Assembly (NCBI GenBank): GCA_020846635.1
Contig: JADLDO010000028.1
Location: forward strand, 62,001-126,000
DNA length: 64,000 nt
Origin: Caldilineaceae bacterium
GTDB taxonomy: Bacteria > Chloroflexota > Anaerolineae > Caldilineales > Caldilineaceae
Reading direction: 5' to 3'
In this document: piece by piece, positions 53,563-63,924 of the stretch
How positions within the stretch are numbered: position 1 is the first letter of the stretch
Layout: the number at the start of each line of letters is the position of its first letter
Translations under genes and position numbers: made by a program
The notes under the pieces: model-generated
Seen by the model: the letters and a program-made list of their open reading frames with translations, nothing else
Database searches by the model: none
Told to the model about the DNA's origin: nothing

Positions 53563-55194
53563 CTACCGGTTCAGCCAGGTTTCGCCAAGCCAAAGTGCGC
53601 CATCGAGATCCGTTCGGACATCTTGCACATAATCCCAGTGGGCAAAGGTCGATTGGTTCCACACCGTGGGAATCGTCCAACCTTGCTCCAGCAGAATTTC
53701 CAGCGCGCGATGATAGAGACCCTTGCGTACTTCGCGGTCGGTTTCCTCACGCGCCTGGTCGATCACACCTCGATATTCGACATACCACTCATCCGTCCGC
53801 TCCTGCCGCTGATCCTCAGGCTTTTGCAGTTCCTCCTGGGTGTATTGCACACCGAAGAAGCTGCGGAAGGGGCGGCAGCAGGCAGCCGCCTCAAAAAGAC
53901 CGCTGGGATCGACCGAAGCATCGCCTGTGGCGTGCGAAACGATCTGGAACTCGCTGGCGAACAACTGCGGCCAATATTGGGGCAGCTCTGTCGGCACCAA
54001 CTCCACCTGCACACCAATGGCAGCGAGCTGCTGCTGATAGACCTGGGCTTGATCCAAATGGGGATCGTTTGTGCCGCGAATCAACATCTTCACAGAGAAG
54101 CCATCGGGATAACCGGCTTCGGCCAAAAGCTCCTTAGCCTTCTCTGGATCATAGGTGTAATAGTCTGTCAGATCTTCGGCATAGGCCCATGAAGTTTGAG
54201 GATAAGGCACAAGCAGCGGGTCGGCCTGACCGTGAAAAGCCGTGTTGGCGATCTCTTGGCGGTCAATCGCATAGTTGAATGCCTGGCGCACCAGCACATT
54301 GTCAAAGGGAGGCGCGTTGATGTTCATAATAAAGGCATAGAAGGCAAATCCTGGGGGCTCTTTCCCCACGACAAGCCCTTCTTCAGCCCCCAAAGCAGCC
54401 ATTTCAACCAATGGCACATTCAGCAGCATATCAATCGAATTCGAGCGCAGATTGACCAAGCGCGATTGGGCGTCGGGGATGGCCTTTACCACCACCTTAT
54501 CCAGCAAGGGGAAGCCTTCACGCCAGTAATCCTCAAAGCGCTCCGCGGTTAAGGTGTCGCCGGGGATCCACTCGGTGAACTTGAAGGGGCCTGTCCCCAC
54601 CGGCACAGTCTCGATAGTCTCCAATGCTTCTTGCGGGAAGATGTAGAGGCGGGCAATCCCGTCGAGCTGCGAGGCAGTGCGTTCGCTGTAATTGATACGT
54701 ACGGTGCGCTCATCGAGCTTTTCAGCGCCCGTTGCGGTCTGGAAGCGATCGCTCAGGTGATGCCCAAATTCGGCGTTGCGCGCATGATCCACAGACCAGA
54801 CGACATCATCTGCGGTCATCTCGCGGCCATTGTGGAACATAATCCCTTCGCGCAGATGCAGCGTGATCGACAGACCATCGTCGGCCGCTTCCCAAGACTC
54901 CGCCAGCCACGGCTCAAAGTCGCCGTCATCGCTGATACGGATGGGGGCTTCATAGAAGATAGGTTTGAACTCGCTATTGGTTACATCAAAATAGGGATGA
55001 AAGGTGACAAAATCATCGCCAAAGGACAAATTGAGTGTGCCGCCCGTCTTGGGGCCAGTCGCGGCAGCTTCAGCGCCCCCTTCGGCAGCGGGCGCAGCCG
55101 GGGCAGAAGGTGCAGCGCAAGCTGCTGCCACTAGAACAATCAGCAATAGCAGGCTGCCTATGAGTGACTTCTTCGCGGTAAGTCGAAAGTGCAT
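53563..55194 (-). CDS. ABC transporter substrate-binding lipoprotein, family 5 (unit 3)
   Basis: About 543 residues from ATG 55194, preceded by AAGGAGAG (55200-55207); the longer frame to 55290 has no signal-like start. The signal peptide ends at VAAAC near residue 26, then a short Ala/Pro linker. The domain order is normal: GGTLNLSFGDDFVTFHPY, FEPWLAESWEAADD, MTADDVVWSVDHA, GTGPFKFTEWIPGD, then NVLVRQAFNYAIDRQEI near 330 and ELLAEAGYPDGF near 380. An unusual inserted stretch, CCRPFRSFFGVQYTQEELQKPEDQRQERTDEW, lies late in the chain. It supplies ligand to the permeases downstream. Confidence 0.92.
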   Translation of the reverse strand: MHFRLTAKKSLIGSLLLLIVLVAAACAAPSAPAAPAAEGGAEAAATGPKTGGTLNLSFGDDFVTFHPYFDVTNSEFKPIFYEAPIRISDDGDFEPWLAESWEAADDGLSITLHLREGIMFHNGREMTADDVVWSVDHARNAEFGHHLSDRFQTATGAEKLDERTVRINYSERTASQLDGIARLYIFPQEALETIETVPVGTGPFKFTEWIPGDTLTAERFEDYWREGFPLLDKVVVKAIPDAQSRLVNLRSNSIDMLLNVPLVEMAALGAEEGLVVGKEPPGFAFYAFIMNINAPPFDNVLVRQAFNYAIDRQEIANTAFHGQADPLLVPYPQTSWAYAEDLTDYYTYDPEKAKELLAEAGYPDGFSVKMLIRGTNDPHLDQAQVYQQQLAAIGVQVELVPTELPQYWPQLFASEFQIVSHATGDASVDPSGLFEAAACCRPFRSFFGVQYTQEELQKPEDQRQERTDEWYVEYRGVIDQAREETDREVRKGLYHRALEILLEQGWTIPTVWNQSTFAHWDYVQDVRTDLDGALWLGETWLNR

Positions 55195-55937
55195 GGTTGC
55201 TCTCCTTGCAGGTGTTACAACAGGTATGACAAGCCTAACTGACAGTACATGCTTTGATAGGGCAAAGCAGTAAGCATTTACTTCTTGCATCGAATTACAT
55301 CGAATTGCATCAGATTATACTGAATCAGAGTGAACAGTAGGGATTTATCGCTAGAGCGGAACAGGTATCTACTTCTACGGATTCCTGTGCTAGCGGCGAC
55401 CCTATTTTAATGGCGAACGTCACGCAAAGCTAAATCGATTTACGGGGATCAGCGTTCTGCACTGTCCCCGTCGCTCAACACACGACAATTTGGTTCGGGT
55501 TGAGAACGTAAAACAGTTAGCGGACGTTATAACAAGAGGTACAACAAGGGGTACAACAATTCGAGGTACAACAGGAGTAAAGAACCGAGGTGGTCATATA
55601 GGGCGAGATAGGGGAAAGAGCGATGCCGTGGAAGATAAGCCCGCCACGTCTGCCCGAACTTTGGGCAATGTCGTCAAAGAGATTCATGGGTTTTCCTCGT
55701 CTTTACTGTTCTTGCTCCCAAAACTGGGTCAATCCGGCACTTTTTTTTGCACAGCCGTAAAGCGCAGTATACGGTGCGCCAATGCCCCTGTCAAAACCAC
55801 TTGCCATCTGTGTACCAATAATTCGGTCATAGAGGGAATCTTGGCGTACACTACACGGCAAAATAACAGCATGTAATAACAGAATGAAGTGCCTGGGTAA
55901 CGTGAGCGAGTCAATTTGAAAAACTGGAGTAAACCAA
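55195..55937. other. Divergent intergenic region with short tandem repeats
   Basis: Promoters for the minus-strand transporter cassette and the plus-strand mutase operon must lie here. Three ten-base units (GCATCGAATT, ACATCGAATT, GCATCAGATT) stand in tandem at 55287-55316, and GGTACAACA recurs three times at about 55537-55573. A 128-codon open frame at 55490-55876 has repeat-derived, unlikely protein sequence. No B12 riboswitch box was recognised. Confidence 0.5.
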
Positions 55938-56354
55938 GTGATGCAAGCTGAAAAAATCCGTGTCCTCGTCGCCAAGCCGGGTCTTGACGGTCATGATCGG
56001 GGGGCCAAAGTGGTGGCCCGCGCCCTGCGCGATGCAGGATTCGAGGTCATCTATACAGGGATCCGGCAAACACCACAAATGATCGCTGAAGCGGCCCTGC
56101 AAGAAGATGTAGACGTGGTCGGCTTGAGCATCCTCAGCGGCGCGCATATGACACTCTGCCCCAAGATCGTGGAACTGCTGCGCGGCCAGGGGCAAGAGCA
56201 TGTGGTTGTGGTTGTGGGCGGGATTGTGCCCGAAGCTGACTTACCGCTGCTGCAAGCGGCGGGCATTGGCGCGGTCTTTGGGCCGGGCGCGACCACTGAG
56301 TCGATTGCCGATTTTATCCGCGAAGCCGTCGCGCAGAGCAAAAGCCATGCCTAG
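55938..56354 (+). CDS. Methylmalonyl-CoA mutase B12-binding subunit
   Basis: A 138-residue cobalamin-binding domain with DGHDRGAK (the DxHxxG motif whose histidine ligates cobalt) near residue 18, then [14 protein letters not shown] and [16 protein letters not shown] with the Gly-rich nucleotide-loop region. This matches the separate small subunit of methylmalonyl-CoA mutase (or a close relative such as isobutyryl-CoA mutase), which rearranges methylmalonyl-CoA to succinyl-CoA. The catalytic large subunit is not in this window. The stop overlaps the start of meaB, its chaperone. Confidence 0.92.
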   Translation: MMQAEKIRVLVAKPGLDGHDRGAKVVARALRDAGFEVIYTGIRQTPQMIAEAALQEDVDVVGLSILSGAHMTLCPKIVELLRGQGQEHVVVVVGGIVPEADLPLLQAAGIGAVFGPGATTESIADFIREAVAQSKSHA

Positions 56355-57381
56355 ACAAAGTGCTTCTGTGCGAGACAAAGACGGCGCGCGTTTGGCCGAA
56401 GGCGTGCGGCAAGGCGATCGGCTCCAGTTGGCGCGCGCCATCACCCTGGCGGAAAGAGAAGACCCACGCGCGCCGGAGCTTTTGGCCGCGCTCTATCCTG
56501 CCACGGGCCATGCACAGATCATCGGCATCACCGGCGCACCCGGCACAGGCAAATCTACCCTGGTAACGGCGCTCGCCCAGCATCTGCGCGCCGCCAACCA
56601 AAGCGTTGCCATCGTCGCCATCGACCCGACCAGCCCCTTCACGGGGGGTGCGATCCTGGGTGATCGGGTACGGATGCGCGCCCTGAGTGGCGATGCGGGC
56701 GTTTTTATCCGCAGCATGGCGACACGCGGCAGTTTGGGTGGGTTGAGCAAAACAACGGGCGATGTCGTGACGATCTTGGATGCAGCGGGCTTTGACCGCA
56801 TTTTGGTCGAGACTGTGGGCGTCGGTCAAGCCGAAGTTGAAATTGCGACGATGGCGCACACAACCCTGGTGGTGGAAGCGCCTGGGCTGGGCGATGAGAT
56901 TCAGGCAATCAAAGCGGGCATCCTGGAGATCGCCGATATCCTTGTGGTGAACAAGGCAGATCGTCCCGGTGTTGATAAAACGGTGCAGGCGTTGGAGATG
57001 ATGCTGGCGCTTGAGCCAGGAGGCAGCCGCCAGGTGCGCCACCACGGCCAACTGCTTCAGGTCAACTCTCCATCCCGCACCCACGAAGAACAAGCCTGGC
57101 GTGTCAAGGTGCTCAAGACCATTGCCAGCGAAGACGAAGGGGTTGCCGAGTTGGTCGCACAGATGGATAGGCATCGCCAATGGCTGCTGAGTTCCGGCGA
57201 ATGGGCTGTGCGCGAACGATTGCGCGCGGCGCACACGTTGGAAAGCATCCTGCGCGCTGAACTGACACGGCGCATTGTGGCGCGCATGCCTACCGATGGA
57301 CTTAGTGATCTGGTCGAAGCGATACGCCGCCGTGACACCGACCCCTATCACGCGGCTGCCTCCCTCATTGCTAGCTGGTAA
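56347..57381 (+). CDS. meaB: Methylmalonyl-CoA mutase-associated GTPase MeaB
   Basis: A 344-residue G3E-type GTPase that loads and protects the B12 cofactor of the mutase. Landmarks: P-loop GAPGTGKST near residue 62, [20 protein letters not shown] (switch region), [29 protein letters not shown] (G3) and VVNKADRPG (G4). The C-terminal part is the dimerisation extension typical of MeaB/ArgK. The start at ATG 56347 overlaps the mutase-subunit gene by eight bases; the longer frame starting at 56200 is antisense-like noise within the mutase gene. A palindrome follows as likely terminator. Confidence 0.94.
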   Translation: MPRQSASVRDKDGARLAEGVRQGDRLQLARAITLAEREDPRAPELLAALYPATGHAQIIGITGAPGTGKSTLVTALAQHLRAANQSVAIVAIDPTSPFTGGAILGDRVRMRALSGDAGVFIRSMATRGSLGGLSKTTGDVVTILDAAGFDRILVETVGVGQAEVEIATMAHTTLVVEAPGLGDEIQAIKAGILEIADILVVNKADRPGVDKTVQALEMMLALEPGGSRQVRHHGQLLQVNSPSRTHEEQAWRVKVLKTIASEDEGVAELVAQMDRHRQWLLSSGEWAVRERLRAAHTLESILRAELTRRIVARMPTDGLSDLVEAIRRRDTDPYHAAASLIASW

Positions 57382-57692
57382 GCAAACCGTGATAAACACC
57401 CTCCCGGAAGCTTCCGAGCTTCCGGGAGGGTTAATGCTGCATATCTGTACAACATATCCATACGACAAATGTCGTACATCCTCCTCCGCGCGATGAATGC
57501 CGCACAGCCTCATAGGTCAAATCGTGCATGTATGCCCCTTACCCACCTGTCATAATGCTGACATTCCAGTAAATTACAGTATCACATCACAGAGTTGCTG
57601 GGCTATCGAAACAGGCTAGAGGGATAGTGATTCTCTTGACCATCCCAATACCAGGGCATTGATTCATTGCATGGCCCATTCGGAGGTAAACC
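57382..57692. other. Intergenic region between meaB and the large secreted protein
   Basis: It contains the palindrome at 57398 and, close to the next gene, a CGGAGG ribosome site eight bases before ATG 57693. The remainder shows no gene and no recognisable riboswitch. Confidence 0.5.
57398..57431. repeat. Dispersed palindrome, copy 5 of 5 (likely terminator of the mutase operon)
   Basis: A perfect 15-pair stem, ACCCTCCCGGAAGCT (57398-57412) with AGCTTCCGGGAGGGT (57417-57431), and the tetraloop TCCG. It begins 16 bases after the meaB stop. Confidence 0.85.
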
Positions 57693-60161
57693 ATGGTACC
57701 CGCGACACAAAGCGGCATCTTCTGCCCCCCTTTGTCATCCCCACAGGCGCGCACCTTCAGCATCTCCAGGCTGCGCCGGTTGAGTCTCCTCCTCATACTG
57801 ACGCTGCTCTTTAGCATCGTAAGCCTCGAACAAGTCTCGGCGCAGGCCAATCCCGGTTGTGCAGCGGGCGCGTGTCTCTCTGGTGGCACACGCCTAACAG
57901 GCGCAGATAGTGGAGAGAGCGAGTTACTCAACGGTCTTTTCGGCAGTCTGCTCGGCTCGGAACTAGAGATCACGCTTGCCGACTGGCAAGGGCTGGCAAA
58001 CGGAAACATCACACTAGACGAACTCCAAAGCGCATTGGGGGCAGGCACACCCGGCGCACTCCTCACCGATCCGGTCACACTCGGCGAACTGCTCACCGCG
58101 CTCAATAGCATGGATGACTTCTCAGAGCTACCGGCAATCGATCAACTGCTGGCTGAAGTCACAGCGCTCCCCAACGCCAATGAAAAAATCGTCCTCGGCG
58201 ATCTGCTGCAAGTTGAGAGCGGCGCAGGGGAATTTACAGACGTGAACCTCAACGCGCTTGACCTGGTACTTGGCTCAATCCAACTTTTCAACTCGCAAAA
58301 CGTCGCGGCCACACCCACCCCGATCACGATTGGCGGTTCGGCGCTAGGTCTTGATGGCGTCGGCGACGTAATGATCCAGGCACAGGTCATAGAAGCCCCT
58401 ACTCTGGTCTGTGGCCCCACCGGCAGCACCTTCTACTCGGCGGGCGTACGTGTGAAGTTGGGAATCGAATTGGTCAATCTCAATACGGCGGGCAACCTGC
58501 CAGGCTTGCTTGCCGCCGGGGGCGTAGATGTCGGCCTTCAACTCAGTGATCTAGATGTCTATCTTGATGTTGCACGCGGCTCTGGCCTGATCCAGACCAT
58601 TAACGCCATCGTGCAGGCAGTCACCATCCAGGCAACGCCCGGTGTGACAGACATCTATGTGGGTACGATTGCCGATGCACTCTTTTTCAGCAGCGCGCCG
58701 GTCACTCCGGCAAACCTGACACCCGGCGTTGTGGGGTCAATGACGATTACCCTGCCCTCGGTGCTACTCTTTCCTGGAGCCGTGGTGGAGGTCGATGCTG
58801 TCGGCATCAAAACCTATGCAGAGGGCAGCTCATCAGCGCAGACATTGAACTTCACCGGCCCCTATCCACAGACGCAGACGGCCTCGGCGGGTGCAAGCGT
58901 TGTCACTTCATACACCACGCAGTTGATTGCTAATCTGGAGATCGATACCACGCTGACGGACACGCTCGATGACTTGCTCGGCGATGTGCCCCTGCTTGGC
59001 CCTCTGCTGACGACTCTGGGGCTTAACCTTTCCAACCTAACCGGGCCAATCCTTAACCTTGTGACAGAGACGCTTCTTCCCGACCTGCTCGAACCCACAT
59101 TCGATCTGGTCTTGACGGACATTACCGACCCCCTGCTCAAAGGTTTGGGCATTGGCTTGGGTGAAATGGATGTCACCGTGTTGGGCATTACCCAAGCCTG
59201 CCCTGCGCTACAGGTCAGCAAGAGCCATGCAGGTGATTTTGCCGCAGGTGGCACAGGCCAATATACGATCCAGGTGACGAACACGGGCACTTATACCACC
59301 CAATTCGCGGTGATCGTGACCGATACGCTGCCCAACGGGTTGAGTTACAACAGCCATACGGGTGCAGGCTGGACACGCCAGGGAAGCTCAACGGTTTTTG
59401 CAAACAGCACGCCGGTTGGGCCAGGAGGAACGCTGCCCCCGCTGCTGCTGACCGTCAATATCGCTGCTGATGCTCCAGGTGTTGTCTTTAACCGTGTTTC
59501 AGGCAATACGACAGGCAACAACGGCGGCTCCAACAGCCAGGACTTGGACCGTACCGTCATCACCGGCACTTCTGACAGCGACGGTGATGGCTACAGCGGC
59601 AGTGACGATCCAGACGATAATGACCCCTGCGTGCCGGATAATACGGTAGGCGTCTGTGATCGTGATGGGGATGGCCTTACGAACGCTGAAGAAGGTCTTT
59701 ACGACACCGATCCCGATAACCCCGACACCGACGGCGACGAGATCAAAGATGGCAATGAGGTCACTCATAGCAGTGATCCTCTTGATCCTTGCGATCCCAA
59801 TCCGAATGCCACGTCCTGCGATCCCAATGCCCTCGATATGGACGGTGATAAGGTCCCGGATGATAGCGACGAAGATCCCGCGGATCCCTGCGTTCCCAAC
59901 CCCAATGCCGCAGTCTGCGATCAGGACAGCGACGGGCTGACCAATGCGGAAGAGGAGGAGATCGGCACTATCCCAACCGACCCCGACAGCGACAACGACG
60001 GTATCAACGATGGCGATGAGGTCAACGGCAATCCCCCCTCTGACCCGCTCAACGCCTGCGACCCCAATCCAAATGTCGCCCAATGTCCGGCAGGAAACTC
60101 AGATTTCAACTTTGACTTCTTCCTGCCGTCGATTGAGAGCACATCTTCCCCGCTCCCCTGA
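57693..60161 (+). CDS. Large secreted protein: TadG-like region, DUF11 domain and calcium-binding repeats
   Basis: An 822-residue exported protein. A basic, hydrophobic signal peptide ends near VSAQA (residue 51). Residues about 65-190 (SLLGSELEITLADWQGLAN, DPVTLGELLTAL, EKIVLGDLLQV) resemble the C-terminal region of TadG-related pilus-assembly proteins, but the TadE/G N-terminal helix is missing. Residues 190-505 are Leu/Thr/Asp-rich with no known motif. A DUF11-type beta domain lies near 505-620 (GTGQYTIQVTNTGTYTTQFAVIVTDTLPNGL). Thrombospondin type 3 / calcium-binding repeats follow (DSDGDGYSGSDDPDDNDPC, DRDGDGLTNAEEG), with Cys-containing DPCxPN spacers. It ends FNFDFFLPSIESTSSPLP. It is probably a surface-anchored structural protein. 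Confidence 0.75.
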   Translation: MVPATQSGIFCPPLSSPQARTFSISRLRRLSLLLILTLLFSIVSLEQVSAQANPGCAAGACLSGGTRLTGADSGESELLNGLFGSLLGSELEITLADWQGLANGNITLDELQSALGAGTPGALLTDPVTLGELLTALNSMDDFSELPAIDQLLAEVTALPNANEKIVLGDLLQVESGAGEFTDVNLNALDLVLGSIQLFNSQNVAATPTPITIGGSALGLDGVGDVMIQAQVIEAPTLVCGPTGSTFYSAGVRVKLGIELVNLNTAGNLPGLLAAGGVDVGLQLSDLDVYLDVARGSGLIQTINAIVQAVTIQATPGVTDIYVGTIADALFFSSAPVTPANLTPGVVGSMTITLPSVLLFPGAVVEVDAVGIKTYAEGSSSAQTLNFTGPYPQTQTASAGASVVTSYTTQLIANLEIDTTLTDTLDDLLGDVPLLGPLLTTLGLNLSNLTGPILNLVTETLLPDLLEPTFDLVLTDITDPLLKGLGIGLGEMDVTVLGITQACPALQVSKSHAGDFAAGGTGQYTIQVTNTGTYTTQFAVIVTDTLPNGLSYNSHTGAGWTRQGSSTVFANSTPVGPGGTLPPLLLTVNIAADAPGVVFNRVSGNTTGNNGGSNSQDLDRTVITGTSDSDGDGYSGSDDPDDNDPCVPDNTVGVCDRDGDGLTNAEEGLYDTDPDNPDTDGDEIKDGNEVTHSSDPLDPCDPNPNATSCDPNALDMDGDKVPDDSDEDPADPCVPNPNAAVCDQDSDGLTNAEEEEIGTIPTDPDSDNDGINDGDEVNGNPPSDPLNACDPNPNVAQCPAGNSDFNFDFFLPSIESTSSPLP

Positions 60162-60192
60162 GCGGTCAGAATCTCATTTGCCGTATAGATTC

Positions 60193-60240
60193 CCAGTGGG
60201 GCGAGGTGAACCTCGCCCCACTGGCTTTTTGCCCTGATTA
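60193..60240 (+). terminator. Intrinsic terminator after the large secreted protein
   Basis: A perfect 14-pair stem, CCAGTGGGGCGAGG with CCTCGCCCCACTGG around TGAA, followed by CTTTTT, 30 bases after the stop. Confidence 0.92.
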
Positions 60241-60364
60241 TCTCCAGGTATGTTCGCTACCCTGCTCTAACACTCACCATCTTCTCAATATATTTCCTGA
60301 TGCACTATAATAGCTGCAACAATGGGCTGTCGCAGAGGTCATCAAGCATCAAGGGGAGAACTGC

Positions 60365-61834
60365 ATGAGCGATATTAAGTTTGGTACGGACGGCTGGCGT
60401 GGACGCATTGCCGACGATTACACCTATGCCAATGTACGCCGCGCCGCGCAAGCCTTCGCAACCTTTCTTATCAACAGCGACCAGGGCAGTGGCAAACAAA
60501 ACGGCCAACAAACCGACCGACAAACTAGCGTCGTGGTCGGCTATGACAAACGCTTTTCGGCGGAACACTTTGCCGCCACTGCCGCCGAAGTGCTGGCAGG
60601 CAATGGGCTGCATGTCTATTTAACGCATACAGCCACCCCGACACCGGTCATCTCCTTTAGCGCCAAAAACAAAGGCGCGTTGGGCGCAGCCAACATCACT
60701 GCCAGCCATAACCCGCCGGAGGATTGCGGCTTTAAGGTGCGTGATGAAAATGGGGGCGCAGTGGACCCAGAGGGGTTAGCCCAAATCGAGTCACATATTC
60801 CCGCGGCGGGCGATGAAGCCGCCATTCGCCGCATCCCCTTACGCCAGGCCGTTCAGGAAGGCAAGATTGAGATCTTTGACGCCAAGCCCGCCTATCTCGC
60901 CCATTTAGCCGGGCTGATCGATGTGCAGCCCATCAAAGATGCGGGGCTGAAGATCGTCGTAGACAACATGTGGGGCAATGGCGCGGGCTGGCTCACAGAA
61001 ATTCTAGGGGGCAGCAAGACCGAGATCATCGAAGTCCACGCCGAACGCAACCCGATTTACCCGGAGATGCAGCGCCCCGAACCGATTCCGCCCAATGTCG
61101 ATGCCGGGTTGGCAGTGGGCAAGCGTTTGGGCGCAGATTGTGTCTGTATCATGGATGGCGACGCCGACCGCTGTGGTTTTGGCGATGAGCATGGCGAGTT
61201 TATTGACCAACTGCGTGTCTTTGGGCTGCTGGCCTATTATATGCTGGAGGTGCGCGGCTGGCGCGGGCCAATTGTCAAGACCATCAGCACCACCTCGATG
61301 CTCGACAAGTTGGGCAAGCTCTATGGTGTGCCCGTGGTCAACACCGGCGTTGGCTTTAAGTATGTGGCCCCTGCCATGCTTGAACACAACGCCATGATCG
61401 GTGGCGAGGAGAGTGGCGGCTATGCGTTCCAAAACCATGTGCCGGAGCGCGACGGCATCCTCGCCAACCTCTACTTGCTAGACTTTATGGTGCGGACAGG
61501 CAAAAAGCCGACCCAATTGCTCGACCTGCTCTTTGCCAAAGTGGGCGAACATTTCTATGATCGCATTGACACCCGTCTGACGGACAACCAGATGAAGGCC
61601 ACAGCCAAAGCCAAGCTCGATGCGCTGCGTGCCGAGGATGGCATCACGTTGGGCGGGCACAAGGTTGTGGAGAAGGTAACGGTCGATGGCTATAAATTTG
61701 TCATGGACGATGGCGGTTGGCTGCTGGTGCGTTTTTCCGGCACAGAGCCTCTGATCCGTGTCTATACCGAAAGCACCGACAAGGCGGCTGTCCAGGCCAT
61801 TCTTGCCGATGGGCAAAAATTGGCCGGGCTGTAG
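60365..61834 (+). CDS. Phosphohexomutase (phosphoglucomutase/phosphomannomutase family)
   Basis: A 489-residue alpha-D-phosphohexomutase, interconverting sugar 1- and 6-phosphates and so feeding nucleotide-sugar synthesis. Landmarks: FGTDGWRG at the start, active-site serine in [10 protein letters not shown] near residue 115, metal-binding [11 protein letters not shown] near 265, sugar-binding [10 protein letters not shown] near 345, and phosphate-binding [13 protein letters not shown] near 460. A polar stretch ([19 protein letters not shown]) interrupts the first domain, longer than in GlmM. An AAGGGGAG ribosome site precedes the ATG. Whether glucose, mannose or glucosamine phosphate is the substrate cannot be told. 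Confidence 0.9.
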   Translation: MSDIKFGTDGWRGRIADDYTYANVRRAAQAFATFLINSDQGSGKQNGQQTDRQTSVVVGYDKRFSAEHFAATAAEVLAGNGLHVYLTHTATPTPVISFSAKNKGALGAANITASHNPPEDCGFKVRDENGGAVDPEGLAQIESHIPAAGDEAAIRRIPLRQAVQEGKIEIFDAKPAYLAHLAGLIDVQPIKDAGLKIVVDNMWGNGAGWLTEILGGSKTEIIEVHAERNPIYPEMQRPEPIPPNVDAGLAVGKRLGADCVCIMDGDADRCGFGDEHGEFIDQLRVFGLLAYYMLEVRGWRGPIVKTISTTSMLDKLGKLYGVPVVNTGVGFKYVAPAMLEHNAMIGGEESGGYAFQNHVPERDGILANLYLLDFMVRTGKKPTQLLDLLFAKVGEHFYDRIDTRLTDNQMKATAKAKLDALRAEDGITLGGHKVVEKVTVDGYKFVMDDGGWLLVRFSGTEPLIRVYTESTDKAAVQAILADGQKLAGL

Positions 61835-61937
61835 ACTCTGCAATCCGACCTACTTTGTACCGAATCTAGTCTGTGATAAAATGAACAATCAAAAATGGCC
61901 CGATTTACTGCGTTTGCCGGGGACTGATTAGCGAGGA

Positions 61938-62834
61938 ATGTCACTCCTGGAAAGCCCTTTGTGGCTGGTGGATAGCCACTGTCACCTAGATACCTCTCAA
62001 TTTGACGACGATCGCCTCGCCGTGATCGCGCGCGCGCGCGCCGCGGGTGTATCGGCTATCGTCATCCCTGGCATTGACCTGCACCACTGCCGCCAGGCCA
62101 TCGCCCTGGCGCAAGCGCATCACGATCTCTATGCCGCCGTGGGCATCCACCCCAACAGCAGCGGCGACTTTGACGCGGCCACCGAGACAGAATTGCGTGA
62201 CCTGGCGCTCTCTGCTCAAAGTGGAGCCAAAAATGAAATCCCAAATAAGGTCGTGGCCTATGGCGAAATTGGGCTTGATTACTATTGGGACAAGGTAGAG
62301 CCTGCTCGCCAGCGGGTTGCCTTCGAGCGACAATTGGAGTTGGCCGCGGCGTTGGGGCTGCCGGTCATCATCCACAGTCGCGGCGCCAATGATGATGTGG
62401 CGGCGATTTTGAGCGAATGGGTGCAAAGCGCCAAGTTTGCCGCTTCTCCGCTCGCACAACGGCCCTTTGCGGGGGTACTCCATGCGTTCAGCGGCGATGC
62501 AGTGCTGGCGGAAGCGGCCTATGGCTGGAACTTTGTGCTGAGTTTGGGCGGGCCTGTGACCTTTACCAACGCCAGACAACTGCACGCATTGGTTCCGCAG
62601 TTGCGCCGCGACCGGCTCATGCTGGAAACCGACGCGCCCTATCTGACACCGCATCCTCACCGCGGCCAGCGCAACGAACCCGCCTATGTGGCGCTTGTCT
62701 GTCACAAGTTAGCGGCGCTCTATGATGTACCCGCAGCACAACTGGCTGCGGAGAGCACAGCGTTGGCACAGCAGTTCTTTGGATTGACACTCTCGCACGT
62801 TGACCCTAGTTCAACAGTGACGTACGCCCCATGA
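61938..62834 (+). CDS. tatD: TatD family metal-dependent deoxyribonuclease
   Basis: A 298-residue TIM-barrel hydrolase with all metal ligands: DSHCHLD near residue 12, [10 protein letters not shown] near 108, IIHSRG near 143, HAFSGD near 185 and [14 protein letters not shown] near 232. TatD enzymes act as 3'-5' DNA/RNA exonucleases or D-aminoacyl-tRNA related hydrolases. The gene has GCGAGGA before the ATG and overlaps the start of the prenyl synthase gene by four bases (ATGA), so the two are translationally coupled. Confidence 0.93.
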   Translation: MSLLESPLWLVDSHCHLDTSQFDDDRLAVIARARAAGVSAIVIPGIDLHHCRQAIALAQAHHDLYAAVGIHPNSSGDFDAATETELRDLALSAQSGAKNEIPNKVVAYGEIGLDYYWDKVEPARQRVAFERQLELAAALGLPVIIHSRGANDDVAAILSEWVQSAKFAASPLAQRPFAGVLHAFSGDAVLAEAAYGWNFVLSLGGPVTFTNARQLHALVPQLRRDRLMLETDAPYLTPHPHRGQRNEPAYVALVCHKLAALYDVPAAQLAAESTALAQQFFGLTLSHVDPSSTVTYAP

Positions 62835-63859
62835 ACACAAAAACAACGGTCGAGATTGGCAAGGTGCTACAGCCCATTCAAGCAGGGCTGGCCCAAGTCG
62901 AAGCCAAAATGAAGAATGTAGAGTCGTCGCTCTTTGCGCCGCTGGCCCATGCCTTTGTCGATCTGATCGGCAGCGGCGGCAAACGGCTGCGCCCGACGCT
63001 TGCCCTCTTGGCAGCCCAGGTGTATGCAGAACAGAGCGACACGCCTCTATTCCCACATATTGTAGCGCTGGCGGCTTCGGTGGAGATGCTCCACACCGCA
63101 ACCCTGGTCCATGATGATGTGATTGACGGGGCTTTGCTGCGCCGCGGTGCGCCCACGCTCAATGCACAGTGGAACCGTGGCGCGACGATCCTGGCAGGCA
63201 ACTTTATGTTTGCGCGCGCCGCCTATTTTGCCGCCGAAACCAACAACCCGCGCGTCATTCGCATCTTCGCCGATACGCTGGAGACCATCGTCAATGGTGA
63301 GCTGCACCAGCTTTCCGCTCGCCATGAATTCAGGCAGGACAAAGAGGGCTATTACCAGCGCATCTATGCCAAGACAGCTAGCCTCTTTGCGGCGGCGACG
63401 GAAGCCGCTGCCGTTTTGGCGGGGCTTCGGGAGAGTGAAGTCCAGTCCTTGCGCGCCTATGGGCATAATCTGGGCATGGCTTTTCAGATTGTGGATGACA
63501 TCTTGGACTTTACCGGCAGCGATGCCACGCTGGGCAAACCCGCGGGCAGCGATCTGCGCGGCGGCACGATGACGCTGCCTTTTTTCTACTTTTTACAAAG
63601 CCATCCCCAGGCAGAGCAGCTCATCGACCAGATGCAGGCGTCCTACCTCGCCGCCGAAGATGGTGACTCGCTGCAATGGGAGAGCCTCATCAGCCAGATC
63701 GTGCGTGAGCTGCGCGCCAGCCCCGCTGTCGAGGCTGCGCGGCGCGAAGCCGAAGCGTTCCTGGATCTGGCGCGTGCCAGCCTGTTGGGACTCCCGGCCA
63801 GTCCATACCAGCGTTCGCTGTTGGAGCTGTGCGACTTTGTGGTGCAGCGCACCTACTAG
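62831..63859 (+). CDS. Long-chain polyprenyl diphosphate synthase
   Basis: A 342-residue all-helical trans-prenyltransferase. The first Asp-rich motif lies in [15 protein letters not shown] near residue 98 and the second in [11 protein letters not shown] near 222, with GGKRLRPTL near 52. These bind Mg and the allylic diphosphate. It makes a chain of about C30-C50 used for quinones or as precursor of lipid carriers. The polyprenyl-phosphate needed by the glycosyltransferases at 1-16179 normally comes from a cis-prenyltransferase, so a menaquinone role is more likely here. It is coupled to tatD. A final possible gene starts 65 bases downstream. Confidence 0.93.
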   Translation: MNTKTTVEIGKVLQPIQAGLAQVEAKMKNVESSLFAPLAHAFVDLIGSGGKRLRPTLALLAAQVYAEQSDTPLFPHIVALAASVEMLHTATLVHDDVIDGALLRRGAPTLNAQWNRGATILAGNFMFARAAYFAAETNNPRVIRIFADTLETIVNGELHQLSARHEFRQDKEGYYQRIYAKTASLFAAATEAAAVLAGLRESEVQSLRAYGHNLGMAFQIVDDILDFTGSDATLGKPAGSDLRGGTMTLPFFYFLQSHPQAEQLIDQMQASYLAAEDGDSLQWESLISQIVRELRASPAVEAARREAEAFLDLARASLLGLPASPYQRSLLELCDFVVQRTY

Positions 63860-63924
63860 CCGCCAATGCCCCATTCGCCAATGGACTCATTATCAAACAG
63901 ACTCGCTAAACGGACTCACTGCCA

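Noticed and set aside
55490..55876. 128-codon open frame between the transporter cassette and the mutase operon
   Set aside because: The start is made of RGTT repeats from the short DNA repeats, composition is unlike the neighbours, and no ribosome site or family is visible.
55195..55937. Possible cobalamin riboswitch ahead of the B12-dependent mutase subunit
   Set aside because: No B12-box-like conserved core or matching stem arrangement was recognised.
56314..57513. 399-codon open frame antisense to meaB
   Set aside because: meaB motifs on the plus strand are complete; the antisense frame runs through the palindrome and has no motif.
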